In this document: piece by piece, positions 24,981 through 38,800 of the stretch
Position numbering within the stretch: position 1 is the stretch's first letter
How the letters are laid out: every line of letters begins with the position of its first letter
DNA from: Rhabditoides inermis
Taxonomy: Eukaryota; Nematoda; Chromadorea; Rhabditida; Rhabditidae
NCBI GenBank assembly: GCA_963966185.1
Contig: CAWZYM010000129.1
Span: 186,001-250,000 of the forward strand
Length of the DNA stretch: 64,000 nt
Reading direction: 5' to 3'
The notes under the pieces: model-generated
Told to the model about the DNA's origin: nothing
Seen by the model: only the letters and a program-made list of their open reading frames with translations
Database searches by the model: none
Program-made: the position numbers and the translations under genes

Positions 24981-27214
24981 GTTCATTTTCCTGTTCTCTA
25001 AATTTGCCCATAGCTCATTGGTCGGGCACTTCTCGAGAAAAAAACACATTGTAGTATGCAGTTTGACTCGTTCTCCCAAACGCGACGGTCGAGAGAAGAT
25101 GGCCGGGCATATTTGTTAGAACGACTATGGTAAAGAAAAATACAGTTAGAGCAGTTCATTTTCATGTTCTCCAAAAATGCCCTTAGCTCATTGGTCAGGC
25201 ACTTCTCGAGAAAACACATTGTAGTATGCAGTTTGACTCGATCTCCCAAACGCGACGGTCGAGAGAAGATGGCCGGGCATGTTTGTTAGAACGACTATGG
25301 TGAAGAAAAAGACAGTTAGAGCAGTTCAATTTCATGTTCTCCAAAAATGCCCTTAGCTCATTGGTCAGGCACTTCTCGAGAAAACACATTGTAGTATGCA
25401 GTTTGACTCGATCTCCCAAACGCGACGGTCGAGAGAAGATGGCCGAGCATATTTGTTAGAACGACTATGGTAAAGAAAAAGACAGTTAGAGCAGTTCATT
25501 TTCATGTTCTCCAAAAATGCCCTTAGCTCATTGGTCAGGCACTTCTCGAGAAAACACATTGTAGTATGCAGTTTGACTCGATCTCCCAAACGCGACGGTC
25601 GAGAGAAGATGGCCGGGCATATTTGTTAGAACGACTATGGTAAAGAGAAAGACAGTTAGAGCAGTTCATTTTCATGTTCTCCAAAAATGCCCTTAGCTCA
25701 TTGGTCGGGCACTTCTCGAGAAAACACATTGTAGTATGCAGTTTGACTCGATCTCCCAAACGCGACGGTCGAGAGAAGATGGCCGGGCCTTTTTGTTAGA
25801 ACGACTGTGGTAAAGAAAAAGACGGTTAGAGCAGTTTATTTTTATGTTTTCTAAAAATGCCCATAGCTAATTGGTCGGGCACTTCTCGAGAAAACACATT
25901 GTAGTATGCAGTTTGACTCGATCTCCCAAACGCGACGGTCGAGAGAAGATGGCCGGGCCTTTTTGTTAGAACGACTGTGGTAAAGAAAAAGACGGTTAGA
26001 GCAGTTTATTTTTATGTTTTCTAAAAATTCTCATAGCTCATTGGTCGGGCACTTCTCGAGAAAACACATTGTAGTATGCAGTTTGACTCGACCTCCCAAA
26101 CGCGACGGTCGAGAGAAGATGGCCGGGCATAATTGTTAGAACGACTGTGGTAAAGAGTAAGACGGTTAGAGCAGTTCATTTTTCTGTTCTTTGAAAATGC
26201 CCATAGCTCATTGGTCAGGCACTTCTCGAGAAAACACATTGTAGTATGCAGTTTGACTCGATCTCCCAAACGCGACGGTCGAGAGAAGATGGCCGGGCAT
26301 ATTTGTTGGAACGACTATGGTAAAGAAAAAGACGGTTAGAACAGTTCATTTTCCTGTTCTCTAAATTTGCCCATAGCTCATTGGTCGGGCACTTCTCGAG
26401 AAAAAAAACACATTGTAGTATGCAGTTTGACTCGATCTCCCAAACGCGACGGTCGAGAGAAGATGGCCGGGCATATTTGTTAGAACGACTATGGTAAAGA
26501 AAAATTCAGTTAGAGCAGTTCATTTTCATGTTCTCCAAAAATGCCCTTAGCTCATTGGTCAGGCACTTCTCGAGAAAACACATTGTAGTATGCAGTTTGA
26601 CTCGATCTCCCAAACGCGACGGTCGAGAGAAGATGGCCGGGCATGTTTGTTAGAACGACTATGGTGAAGAAAAAGACAGTTAGAGCAGTTCAATTTCATG
26701 TTCTCCAAAAATGCCCTTAGCTCATTGGTCAGGCACTTCTCGAGAAAACACATTGTAGTATGCAGTTTGACTCGATCTCCCAAACGCGACGGTCGAGAGA
26801 AGATGGCCGAGCATATTTGTTAGAACGACTATGGTAAAGAAAAAGACAGTTAGAGCAGTTCATTTTCATGTTCTCCAAAAATGCCCTTAGCTCATTGGTC
26901 AGGCACTTCTCGAGAAAACACATCGTAGTATGCAGTTTGACTCGATCTCCCAAACGCGACGGTCGAGAGAAGATGGCCGGGCATATTTGTTAGAACGACT
27001 ATGGTAAAGAAAAAGACAGTTAGAGCAGTTCATTTTCATGTTCTCCAAAAATGCCCATAGCTCATTGGTCGGGCACTTCTCGAGAAAACACATTGTAGTA
27101 TGCAGTTTGACTCAACTTCCCAAACTCGACGGTCGAGAGAAGATGGCCTGGCATATTTGTTGGAACGACTATGGTAAAGAAAAAGACGGTTAGAGCAGTT
27201 TATTTTTATGTTTT

Positions 27215-30200
27215 CTAAAAATTCTCATAGTTCATTGGTCGGGCACTTCTCGAGAAAACACATTGTAGTATGCAGTTTGACTCGACCTCCCAAACGCGAC
27301 GGTCGAGAGAAGATGGCCGGGCCTTTTTGTTAGAACGACTGTGGTAAAGAAAAAGATGGTTAGAGCAGTTCATTTTTATGTTTTCTAAACATTCTGATAG
27401 CTCATTGGTCGGGCACTTCTCGAGAAAACACATTGTAGTATGCAGTTTGACTCGATCTCCCAAACGCGACGGTCGAGAGAAGATGGCCGGGCCTTTTTGT
27501 TAGAACGACTGTGGTAAAGAAAAAGACGGTTAGCGTTAGAGCAGTTCATTTTTATGTTTTCTAAAAATTCTCATAGCTCATTGGTCGGGCACTTCTCGAG
27601 AATACACATTGTAGTATGCAGTTTGACTCGATCTCCCAAACGCGACGGTCGAGAGAAGATGGCCGGGCACATTTTTTTGTTAAAACGACTATGGCAAAAA
27701 AGACGGTTAGAAAAGTTTATTTTTATGTTTTCTAAAAATGCCCATAGCTCATTGGTCGGTCACTTCTCGAGAAAACACATTGTAGTATGCAGTTTGACTC
27801 GATCTCCCAAACGCGACGGTCGAGAGAAGATGGCCGGGCATATTTGTTAGAACGACTATGGTAAAGAAAAAGACAGTTAGAGCAGTTCATTTTCATGTTC
27901 TCCAAAAATGCCCTTAGCTCATTGGTCGGGCACTTCTCGAGAAAACACATTGTAGTATGCAGTTTGACTCGACCTCCCAAACGCGACGGTCGAGAGAAGA
28001 TGGCCGGGCATAATTGTTAGAACGACTATGGTAAAGAAAAAGACAGTTAGAGCAGTTCATTTTCATGTTCTCCAAAAATGCCCATAGCTCATTGGTCGGG
28101 CACTTCTCGAGAAAACACATCGTAGTATGCAGTTTGACTCGATCTCCCAAACGCGACGGTCGAGAGAAGATGGCCGGGCATATTTGTTAGAACGACTATG
28201 GTAAAGAAAAAGACAGTTAGAGCAGTTCATTTTCATGTTCTCCAAAAATGCCCATAGCTCATTGGTCGGGCACTTCTCGAGAAAACACATTGTAGTATGC
28301 AGTTTGACTCAACTTCCCAAACTCGACGGTCGAGAGAAGATGGCCTGGCATATTTGTTGGAACGACTATGGTAAAGAAAAAGACGGTTAGAGCAGTTTAT
28401 TTTTATGTTTTCTAAAAATTCTCATAGTTCATTGGTCGGGCACTTCTCGAGAAAACACATTGTAGTATGCAGTTTGACTCGACCTCCCAAACGCGACGGT
28501 CGAGAGAAGATGGCCGGGCCTTTTTGTTAGAACGACTGTGGTAAAGAAAAAGACGGTTAGAGCAGTTCATTTTTATGTTTTCTAAACATTCTGATAGCTC
28601 ATTGGTCGGGCACTTCTCGAGAAAACACATTGTAGTATGCAGTTTGACTCGATCTCCCAAACGCGACGGTCGAGAGAAGATGGCCGGGCCTTTTTGTTAG
28701 AACGACTGTGGTAAAGAAAAAGACGGTTAGCGTTAGAGCAGTTCATTTTTATGTTTTCTAAAAATTCTCATAGCTCATTGGTCGGGCACTTCTCGAGAAA
28801 AAAAAACACATTGTAGTATGCAGTTTGACTCGATCTCCCAAACGCGACGGTCGAGAGAAGATGGCCGGGCATATTTGTTAGAACGACTATGGTAAAGAAA
28901 AATACAGTTAGAGCAGTTCATTTTCATGTTCTCCAAAAATGCCCTTAGCTCATTGGTCAGGCACTTCTCGAGAAAACACATTGTAGTATGCAGTTTGACT
29001 CGATCTCCCAAACGCGACGGTCGAGAGAAGATGGCCGGGCATGTTTGTTAGAACGACTATGGTGAAGAAAAAGACAGTTAGAGCAGTTCAATTTCATGTT
29101 CTCCAAAAATGCCCTTAGCTCATTGGTCAGGCACTTCTCGAGAAAACACATTGTAGTATGCAGTTTGACTCGATCTCCCAAACGCGACGGTCGAGAGAAG
29201 ATGGCCGAGCATATTTGTTAGAACGACTATGGTAAAGAAAAAGACAGTTAGAGCAGTTCATTTTCATGTTCTCCAAAAATGCCCTTAGCTCATTGGTCAG
29301 GCACTTCTCGAGAAAACACATCGTAGTATGCAGTTTGACTCGATCTCCCAAACGCGACGGTCGAGAGAAGATGGCCGGGCATATTTGTTAGAACGACTAT
29401 GGTAAAGAAAAAGACAGTTAGAGCAGTTCATTTTCATGTTCTCCAAAAATGCCCATAGCTCATTGGTCGGGCACTTCTCGAGAAAACACATTGTAGTATG
29501 CAGTTTGACTCAACTTCCCAAACTCGACGGTCGAGAGAAGATGGCCTGGCATATTTGTTGGAACGACTATGGTAAAGAAAAAGACGGTTAGAGCAGTTTA
29601 TTTTTATGTTTTCTAAAAATTCTCATAGTTCATTGGTCGGGCACTTCTCGAGAAAACACATTGTAGTATGCAGTTTGACTCGACCTCCCAAACGCGACGG
29701 TCGAGAGAAGATGGCCGGGCCTTTTTGTTAGAACGACTGTGGTAAAGAAAAAGACGGTTAGAGCAGTTCATTTTTATGTTTTCTAAACATTCTGATAGCT
29801 CATTGGTCGGGCACTTCTCGAGAAAACACATTGTAGTATGCAGTTTGACTCGATCTCCCAAACGCGACGGTCGAGAGAAGATGGCCGGGCCTTTTTGTTA
29901 GAACGACTGTGGTAAAGAAAAAGACGGTTAGCGTTAGAGCAGTTCATTTTTATGTTTTCTAAAAATTCTCATAGCTCATTGGTCGGGCACTTCTCGAGAA
30001 AACACATTGTAGTATGCAGTTTGACTCGATCTCCCAAACGCGACGGTCGAGAGAAGATGGCCGGGCACATTTTTTTGTTAAAACGACTATGGCAAAAAAG
30101 ACGGTTAGAAAAGTTTATTTTTATGTTTTCTAAAAATGCCCATAGCTCATTGGTCGGTCACTTCTCGAGAAAACACATTGTAGTATGCAGTTTGACTCGA

Positions 30201-32000
30201 TCTCCCAAACGCGACGGTCGAGAGAAGATGGCCGGGCATATTTGTTAGAACGACTATGGTAAAGAAAAAGACAGTTAGAGCAGTTCATTTTCATGTTCTC
30301 CAAAAATGCCCTTAGCTCATTGGTCGGGCACTTCTCGAGAAAACACATTGTAGTATGCAGTTTGACTCGACCTCCCAAACGCGACGGTCGAGAGAAGATG
30401 GCCGGGCATAATTGTTAGAACGACTGTGGTAAAGAGTAAGACGGTTAGAGCAGTTCATTTTTCTGTTCTTTGAAAATGCCCATAGCTCATTGGTCAGGCA
30501 CTTCTCGAGAAAACACATCGTAGTATGCAGTTTGACTCGATCTCCCAAACGCGACGGTCGAGAGAAGATGGCCGGGCATATTTGTTAGAACGACTATGGT
30601 AAAGAAAAAGACAGTTAGAGCAGTTCATTTTCATGTTCTCCAAAAATGCCCATAGCTCATTGGTCGGGCACTTCTCGAGAAAACACATTGTAGTATGCAG
30701 TTTGACTCAACTTCCCAAACTCGACGGTCGAGAGAAGATGGCCTGGCATATTTGTTGGAACGACTATGGTAAAGAAAAAGACGGTTAGAGCAGTTTATTT
30801 TTATGTTTTCTAAAAATTCTCATAGTTCATTGGTCGGGCACTTCTCGAGAAAACACATTGTAGTATGCAGTTTGACTCGACCTCCCAAACGCGACGGTCG
30901 AGAGAAGATGGCCGGGCCTTTTTGTTAGAACGACTGTGGTAAAGAAAAAGACGGTTAGAGCAGTTCATTTTTATGTTTTCTAAACATTCTGATAGCTCAT
31001 TGGTCGGGCACTTCTCGAGAAAACACATTGTAGTATGCAGTTTGACTCGATCTCCCAAACGCGACGGTCGAGAGAAGATGGCCGGGCCTTTTTGTTAGAA
31101 CGACTGTGGTAAAGAAAAAGACGGTTAGCGTTAGAGCAGTTCATTTTTATGTTTTCTAAAAATTCTCATAGCTCATTGGTCGGGCACTTCTCGAGAAAAC
31201 ACATTGTAGTATGCAGTTTGACTCGATCTCCCAAACGCGACGGTCGAGAGAAGATGGCCGGGCACATTTTTTTGTTAAAACGACTATGGCAAAAAAGACG
31301 GTTAGAAAAGTTTATTTTTATGTTTTCTAAAAATGCCCATAGCTCATTGGTCGGTCACTTCTCGAGAAAACACATTGTAGTATGCAGTTTGACTCGATCT
31401 CCCAAACGCGACGGTCGAGAGAAGATGGCCGGGCATATTTGTTAGAACGACTATGGTAAAGAAAAAGACAGTTAGAGCAGTTCATTTTCATGTTCTCCAA
31501 AAATGCCCTTAGCTCATTGGTCGGGCACTTCTCGAGAAAACACATTGTAGTATGCAGTTTGACTCGACCTCCCAAACGCGACGGTCGAGAGAAGATGGCC
31601 GGGCATAATTGTTAGAACGACTGTGGTAAAGAGTAAGACGGTTAGAGCAGTTCATTTTTCTGTTCTTTGAAAATGCCCATAGCTCATTGGTCAGGCACTT
31701 CTCGAGAAAACACATTGTAGTATGCAGTTTGACTCGATCTCCCAAACGCGACGGTCGAGAGAAGATGGCCGGGCATATTTGTTGGAACGACTATGGTAAA
31801 GAAAAAGACGGTTAGAACAGTTCATTTTCCTGTTCTCTAAATTTGCCCATAGCTCATTGGTCGGGCACTTCTCGAGAAAAAAAACACATTGTAGTATGCA
31901 GTTTGACTCGATCTCCCAAACGCGACGGTCGAGAGAAGATGGCCGGGCATATTTGTTAGAACGACTATGGTAAAGAAAAATACAGTTAGAGCAGTTCATT
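27215..32000 (+). repeat. Seven-monomer higher-order unit of 1197 bp, about four copies
   Basis: The subtype series recurs from about 27215, 28412, 29613 and 30810. The marker GGTTAGCGTTAGAGC (a 6-base GCGTTA insertion) is at about 27531, 28728, 29929 and 31126: spacings 1197, 1201 and 1197 bp, the extra 4 bases coming from a longer A tract near 28800. A 2398-bp double unit (26559 and 28957) is also visible. A related but rearranged unit with the marker at 32497 follows. Confidence 0.85.
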
Positions 32001-33689
32001 TTCATGTTCTCCAAAAATGCCCTTAGCTCATTGGTCAGGCACTTCTCGAGAAAACACATTGTAGTATGCAGTTTGACTCGATCTCCCAAACGCGACGGTC
32101 GAGAGAAGATGGCCGGGCATGTTTGTTAGAACGACTATGGTGAAGAAAAAGACAGTTAGAGCAGTTCAATTTCATGTTCTCCAAAAATGCCCTTAGCTCA
32201 TTGGTCAGGCACTTCTCGAGAAAACACATTGTAGTATGCAGTTTGACTCGATCTCTCAAACGCGACGGTCGAGAGAAGATGGCCGGGCCTTTTTGTTAGA
32301 ACGACTGTGGTAAAGAAAAAGACGGTTAGAGCAGTTCATTTTTATGTTTTCTAAACATTCTGATAGCTCATTGGTCGGGCACTTCTCGAGAAAACACATT
32401 GTAGTATGCAGTTTGACTCGATCTCCCAAACGCGACGGTCGAGAGAAGATGGCCGGGCCTTTTTGTTAGAACGACTGTGGTAAAGAAAAAGACGGTTAGC
32501 GTTAGAGCAGTTCATTTTTATGTTTTCTAAAAATTCTCATAGCTCATTGGTCGGGCACTTCTCGAGAAAACACATTGTAGTATGCAGTTTGACTCGATCT
32601 CCCAAACGCGAGGTCGAGAGAAGATGGCCGGGCACATTTTTTTGTTAAAACGACTATGGCAAAAAAGACGGTTAGAAAAGTTTATTTTTATGTTTTCTAA
32701 AAATGCCCATAGCTCATTGGTCGGTCACTTCTCGAGAAAACACATTGTAGTATGCAGTTTGACTCGATCTCCCAAACGCGACGGTCGAGAGAAGATGGCC
32801 GGGCATATTTGTTAGAACGACTATGGTAAAGAAAAAGACAGTTAGAGCAGTTCATTTTCATGTTCTCCAAAAATGCCCTTAGCTCATTGGTCGGGCACTT
32901 CTCGAGAAAACACATTGTAGTATGCAGTTTGACTCGATCTCCCAAACGCGACGGTCGAGAGAAGATGGCCGGGCCTTTTTGTTAGAACGACTGTGGTAAA
33001 GAAAAAGACGGTTAGAGCAGTTTATTTTTATGTTTTCTAAAAATGCCCATAGCTAATTGGTCGGGCACTTCTCGAGAAAACACATTGTAGTATGCAGTTT
33101 GACTCGACCTCCCAAACGCGACGGTCGAGAGAAGATGGCCGGGCCTTTTTGTTAGAACGACTGTGGTAAAGAAAAAGACGGTTAGAGCAGTTTATTTTTT
33201 AGTTTTCTAAAAATTCTCATAGCTCATTGGTCGGGCACTTCTCGAGAAAACACATTGTAGTATGCAGTTTGACTCGACCTCCCAAACGCGACGGTCGAGA
33301 GAAGATGGCCGGGCATAATTGTTAGAACGACTGTGGTAAAAAGTAAGACGGTTAGAGCAGTTCATTTTTCTGTTCTTTGAAAATGCCCATAGCTCATTGG
33401 TCAGGCACTTTTCGAGAAAACACATTGTAGTATGCAGTTTGACTCGATCTCCCAAACGCGACGGTCGAGAGAAGATGGCCGGGCATATTTGTTGGAACGA
33501 CTATGGTAAAGAAAAAGACGGTTAGAACAGTTCATTTTCCTGTTCTCTAAATTTGCCCATAGCTCATTGGTCTGGCACTTCTCGAGAAAAAAAACACATT
33601 GTAGTATGCAGTTTGACTCGATCTCCCAAACGCGACGGTCGAGAGAAGATGGCCGGGCATATTTGTTAGAACGACTATGGTAAAGAAAA

Positions 33690-36242
33690 AGACAGTTAGA
33701 GCAGTTCATTTTCATGTTCTCCAAAAATGCCCTTAGCTCATTGGTCAGGCACTTCTCGAGAAAACACATTGTAGTATGCAGTTTGACTCGATCTCCCAAA
33801 CGCGACGGTCGAGAGAAGATGGCCGGGCATATTTGTTAGAACGACTATGGTGAAGAAAAAGACAGTTAGAGCAGTTCAATTTCCTGTTCTCCAAAAATGC
33901 CCTTAGCTCATTGGTCAGGCACTTCTCGAGAAAACACATTGTAGTATGCAGTTTGACTCGATCTCCCAAACGCGACGGTCGAGAGAAGATGGCCGAGCAT
34001 ATTTGTTAGAACGACTATGGTAAAGAAAAAGACAGTTAGAGCAGTTCATTTTCATGTTCTCCAAAAATGCCCTTAGCTCATTGGTCAGGCACTTCTCGAG
34101 AAAACACATTGTAGTATGCAGTTTGACTCGATCTCCCAAACGCGACGGTCGAGAGAAGATGGCCGGGCATATTTGTTGGAACGACTATGGTAAAGAAAAA
34201 GACGGTTAGAGCAGTTCATTTTCCTGTTCTCAAAAATAGCCCATAGCTCATTGGTCGGGCACTTCTCGAGAAAACACATTGTAGTATGCAGTTTGACTCG
34301 ATCTCCCAAACGCGACGGTCGAGAGAAGATGGCCGGGCATGTTTGTTAGAACGACTATGGTGAAGAAAAAGACAGTTAGAGCAGTTCAATTTCATGTTCT
34401 CCAAAAATGCCCTTAGCTCATTGGTCAGGCACTTCTCGAGAAAACACATTGTAGTATGCAGTTTGACTCGATCTCCCAAACGCGACGGTCGAGAGAAGAT
34501 GGCCGAGCATATTTGTTAGAACGACTATGGTAAAGAAAAAGACAGTTAGAGCAGTTCATTTTCATGTTCTCCAAAAATGCCCTTAGCTCATTGGTCAGGC
34601 ACTTCTCGAGAAAACACATTGTAGTATGCAGTTTGACTCGATCTCCCAAACGCGACGGTCGAGAGAAGATGGCCGGGCATATTTGTTAGAACGACTATGG
34701 TAAAGAAAAAGACAGTTAGAGCAGTTCATTTTCATGTTCTCCAAAAATGCCCATAGCTCATTGGTCGGGCACTTCTCGAGAAAACACATTGTAGTATGCA
34801 GTTTGACTCAACTTCCCAAACTCGACGGTCGAGAGAAGATGGCCTGGCATATTTGTTGGAACGACTATGGTAAAGAAAAAGACGGTTAGAGCAGTTTATT
34901 TTTATGTTTTCTAAAAATTCTCATAGTTCATTGGTCGGGCACTTCTCGAGAAAACACATTGTAGTATGCAGTTTGACTCGACCTCCCAAACGCGACGGTC
35001 GAGAGAAGATGGCCGGGCCTTTTTGTTAGAACGACTGTGGTAAAGAAAAAGACGGTTAGAGCAGTTTATTTTTATGTTTTCTAAAAATGCCCATAGCTAA
35101 TTGGTCGGGCACTTCTCGAGAAAACACATTGTAGTATGCAGTTTGACTCGATCTCCCAAACGCGACGGTCGAGAGAAGATGGCCGGGCCTTTTTGTTAGA
35201 ACGACTGTGGTAAAGAAAAAGACGGTTAGAGCAGTTTATTTTTTAGTTTTCTAAAAATTCTCATAGCTCATTGGTCGGGCACTTCTCGAGAAAACACATT
35301 GTAGTATGCAGTTTGACTCGACCTCCCAAACGCGACGGTCGAGAGAAGATGGCCGGGCATAATTGTTAGAACGACTGTGGTAAAAAGTAAGACGGTTAGA
35401 GCAGTTCATTTTTCTGTTCTTTGAAAATGCCCATAGCTCATTGGTCTGGCACTTCTCGAGAAAAAAACACATTGTAGTATGCAGTTTGACTCGATCTCCC
35501 AAACGCGACGGTCGAGAGAAGATGGCCGGGCATATTTGTTAGAACGACTATGGTAAAGAAAAAGACAGTTAGAGCAGTTCATTTTCATGTTCTCCAAAAA
35601 TGCCCTTAGCTCATTGGTCAGGCACTTCTCGAGAAAACACATTGTAGTATGCAGTTTGACTCGATCTCCCAAACGCGACGGTCGAGAGAAGATGGCCGGG
35701 CATATTTGTTAGAACGACTATGATGAAGAAAAAGAAAGTTAGAGCAGTTCAATTTCATGTTCTCCAAAAATGCCCTTAGCTCATTGGTCAGGCACTTCTC
35801 GAGAAAACACATTGTAGTATGCAGTTTGACTCGATCTCCCAAACGCGACGGTCGAGAGAAGATGGCCGAGCATATTTGTTAGAACGACTATGGTAAAGAA
35901 AAAGACAGTTAGAGCAGTTCATTTTCATGTTCTCCAAAAATGCCCTTAGCTCATTGGTCAGGCACTTCTCGAGAAAACACATTGTAGTATGCAGTTTGAC
36001 TCGATCTCCCAAACGCGACGGTCGAGAGAAGATGGCCGAGCATATTTGTTAGAACGACTATGGTAAAGAAAAAGACAGTTAGAGCAGTTCATTTTCATGT
36101 TCTCCAAAAATGCCCTTAGCTCATTGGTCAGGCACTTCTCGAGAAAACACATTGTAGTATGCAGTTTGACTCGATCTCCCAAACGCGACGGTCGAGAGAA
36201 GATGGCCGGGCATATTTGTTAGAACGACTATGGTAAAGAAAA
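33690..36242 (+). repeat. Fifteen-monomer higher-order unit (2553 bp), copy 1
   Basis: The subtype order recurs at an offset of 2553 bp (15 x 170 + 3), including the GCCGAGCAT variant, the AGTAAGACGG monomer and the A-tract monomer near 35460. Boundaries are approximate. Confidence 0.8.
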
Positions 36243-38800
36243 AGACAGTTAGAGCAGTTCATTTTCATGTTCTCCAAAAATGCCCTTAGCTCATTGGTCA
36301 GGCACTTCTCGAGAAAACACATTGTAGTATGCAGTTTGACTCGATCTCCCAAACGCGACGGTCGAGAGAAGATGGCCGGGCATATTTGTTAGAACGACTA
36401 TGGTGAAGAAAAAGACAGTTAGAGCAGTTCAATTTCCTGTTCTCCAAAAATGCCCTTAGCTCATTGGTCAGGCACTTCTCGAGAAAACACATTGTAGTAT
36501 GCAGTTTGACTCGATCTCCCAAACGCGACGGTCGAGAGAAGATGGCCGAGCATATTTGTTAGAACGACTATGGTAAAGAAAAAGACAGTTAGAGCAGTTC
36601 ATTTTCATGTTCTCCAAAAATGCCCTTAGCTCATTGGTCAGGCACTTCTCGAGAAAACACATTGTAGTATGCAGTTTGACTCGATCTCCCAAACGCGACG
36701 GTCGAGAGAAGATGGCCGGGCATATTTGTTGGAACGACTATGGTAAAGAAAAAGACGGTTAGAGCAGTTCATTTTCCTGTTCTCAAAAATAGCCCATAGC
36801 TCATTGGTCGGGCACTTCTCGAGAAAACACATTGTAGTATGCAGTTTGACTCGATCTCCCAAACGCGACGGTCGAGAGAAGATGGCCGGGCATGTTTGTT
36901 AGAACGACTATGGTGAAGAAAAAGACAGTTAGAGCAGTTCAATTTCATGTTCTCCAAAAATGCCCTTAGCTCATTGGTCAGGCACTTCTCGAGAAAACAC
37001 ATTGTAGTATGCAGTTTGACTCGATCTCCCAAACGCGACGGTCGAGAGAAGATGGCCGAGCATATTTGTTAGAACGACTATGGTAAAGAAAAAGACAGTT
37101 AGAGCAGTTCATTTTCATGTTCTCCAAAAATGCCCTTAGCTCATTGGTCAGGCACTTCTCGAGAAAACACATTGTAGTATGCAGTTTGACTCGATCTCCC
37201 AAACGCGACGGTCGAGAGAAGATGGCCGGGCATATTTGTTAGAACGACTATGGTAAAGAAAAAGACAGTTAGAGCAGTTCATTTTCATGTTCTCCAAAAA
37301 TGCCCATAGCTCATTGGTCGGGCACTTCTCGAGAAAACACATTGTAGTATGCAGTTTGACTCAACTTCCCAAACTCGACGGTCGAGAGAAGATGGCCTGG
37401 CATATTTGTTGGAACGACTATGGTAAAGAAAAAGACGGTTAGAGCAGTTTATTTTTATGTTTTCTAAAAATTCTCATAGTTCATTGGTCGGGCACTTCTC
37501 GAGAAAACACATTGTAGTATGCAGTTTGACTCGACCTCCCAAACGCGACGGTCGAGAGAAGATGGCCGGGCCTTTTTGTTAGAACGACTGTGGTAAAGAA
37601 AAAGACGGTTAGAGCAGTTTATTTTTATGTTTTCTAAAAATGCCCATAGCTAATTGGTCGGGCACTTCTCGAGAAAACACATTGTAGTATGCAGTTTGAC
37701 TCGATCTCCCAAACGCGACGGTCGAGAGAAGATGGCCGGGCCTTTTTGTTAGAACGACTGTGGTAAAGAAAAAGACGGTTAGAGCAGTTTATTTTTTAGT
37801 TTTCTAAAAATTCTCATAGCTCATTGGTCGGGCACTTCTCGAGAAAACACATTGTAGTATGCAGTTTGACTCGACCTCCCAAACGCGACGGTCGAGAGAA
37901 GATGGCCGGGCATAATTGTTAGAACGACTGTGGTAAAAAGTAAGACGGTTAGAGCAGTTCATTTTTCTGTTCTTTGAAAATGCCCATAGCTCATTGGTCT
38001 GGCACTTCTCGAGAAAAAAACACATTGTAGTATGCAGTTTGACTCGATCTCCCAAACGCGACGGTCGAGAGAAGATGGCCGGGCATATTTGTTAGAACGA
38101 CTATGGTAAAGAAAAAGACAGTTAGAGCAGTTCATTTTCATGTTCTCCAAAAATGCCCTTAGCTCATTGGTCAGGCACTTCTCGAGAAAACACATTGTAG
38201 TATGCAGTTTGACTCGATCTCCCAAACGCGACGGTCGAGAGAAGATGGCCGGGCATATTTGTTAGAACGACTATGATGAAGAAAAAGAAAGTTAGAGCAG
38301 TTCAATTTCATGTTCTCCAAAAATGCCCTTAGCTCATTGGTCAGGCACTTCTCGAGAAAACACATTGTAGTATGCAGTTTGACTCGATCTCCCAAACGCG
38401 ACGGTCGAGAGAAGATGGCCGAGCATATTTGTTAGAACGACTATGGTAAAGAAAAAGACAGTTAGAGCAGTTCATTTTCATGTTCTCCAAAAATGCCCTT
38501 AGCTCATTGGTCAGGCACTTCTCGAGAAAACACATTGTAGTATGCAGTTTGACTCGATCTCCCAAACGCGACGGTCGAGAGAAGATGGCCGAGCATATTT
38601 GTTAGAACGACTATGGTAAAGAAAAAGACAGTTAGAGCAGTTCATTTTCATGTTCTCCAAAAATGCCCTTAGCTCATTGGTCAGGCACTTCTCGAGAAAA
38701 CACATTGTAGTATGCAGTTTGACTCGATCTCCCAAACGCGACGGTCGAGAGAAGATGGCCGGGCATATTTGTTAGAACGACTATGGTAAAGAAAAAGACA
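36243..38800 (+). repeat. Fifteen-monomer higher-order unit (2553 bp), copy 2
   Basis: Matches 33690-36242 across the stretches compared, including the rare ACTATGATGAAGAAAAAGAA monomer (near 35718 and 38271). Confidence 0.8.
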
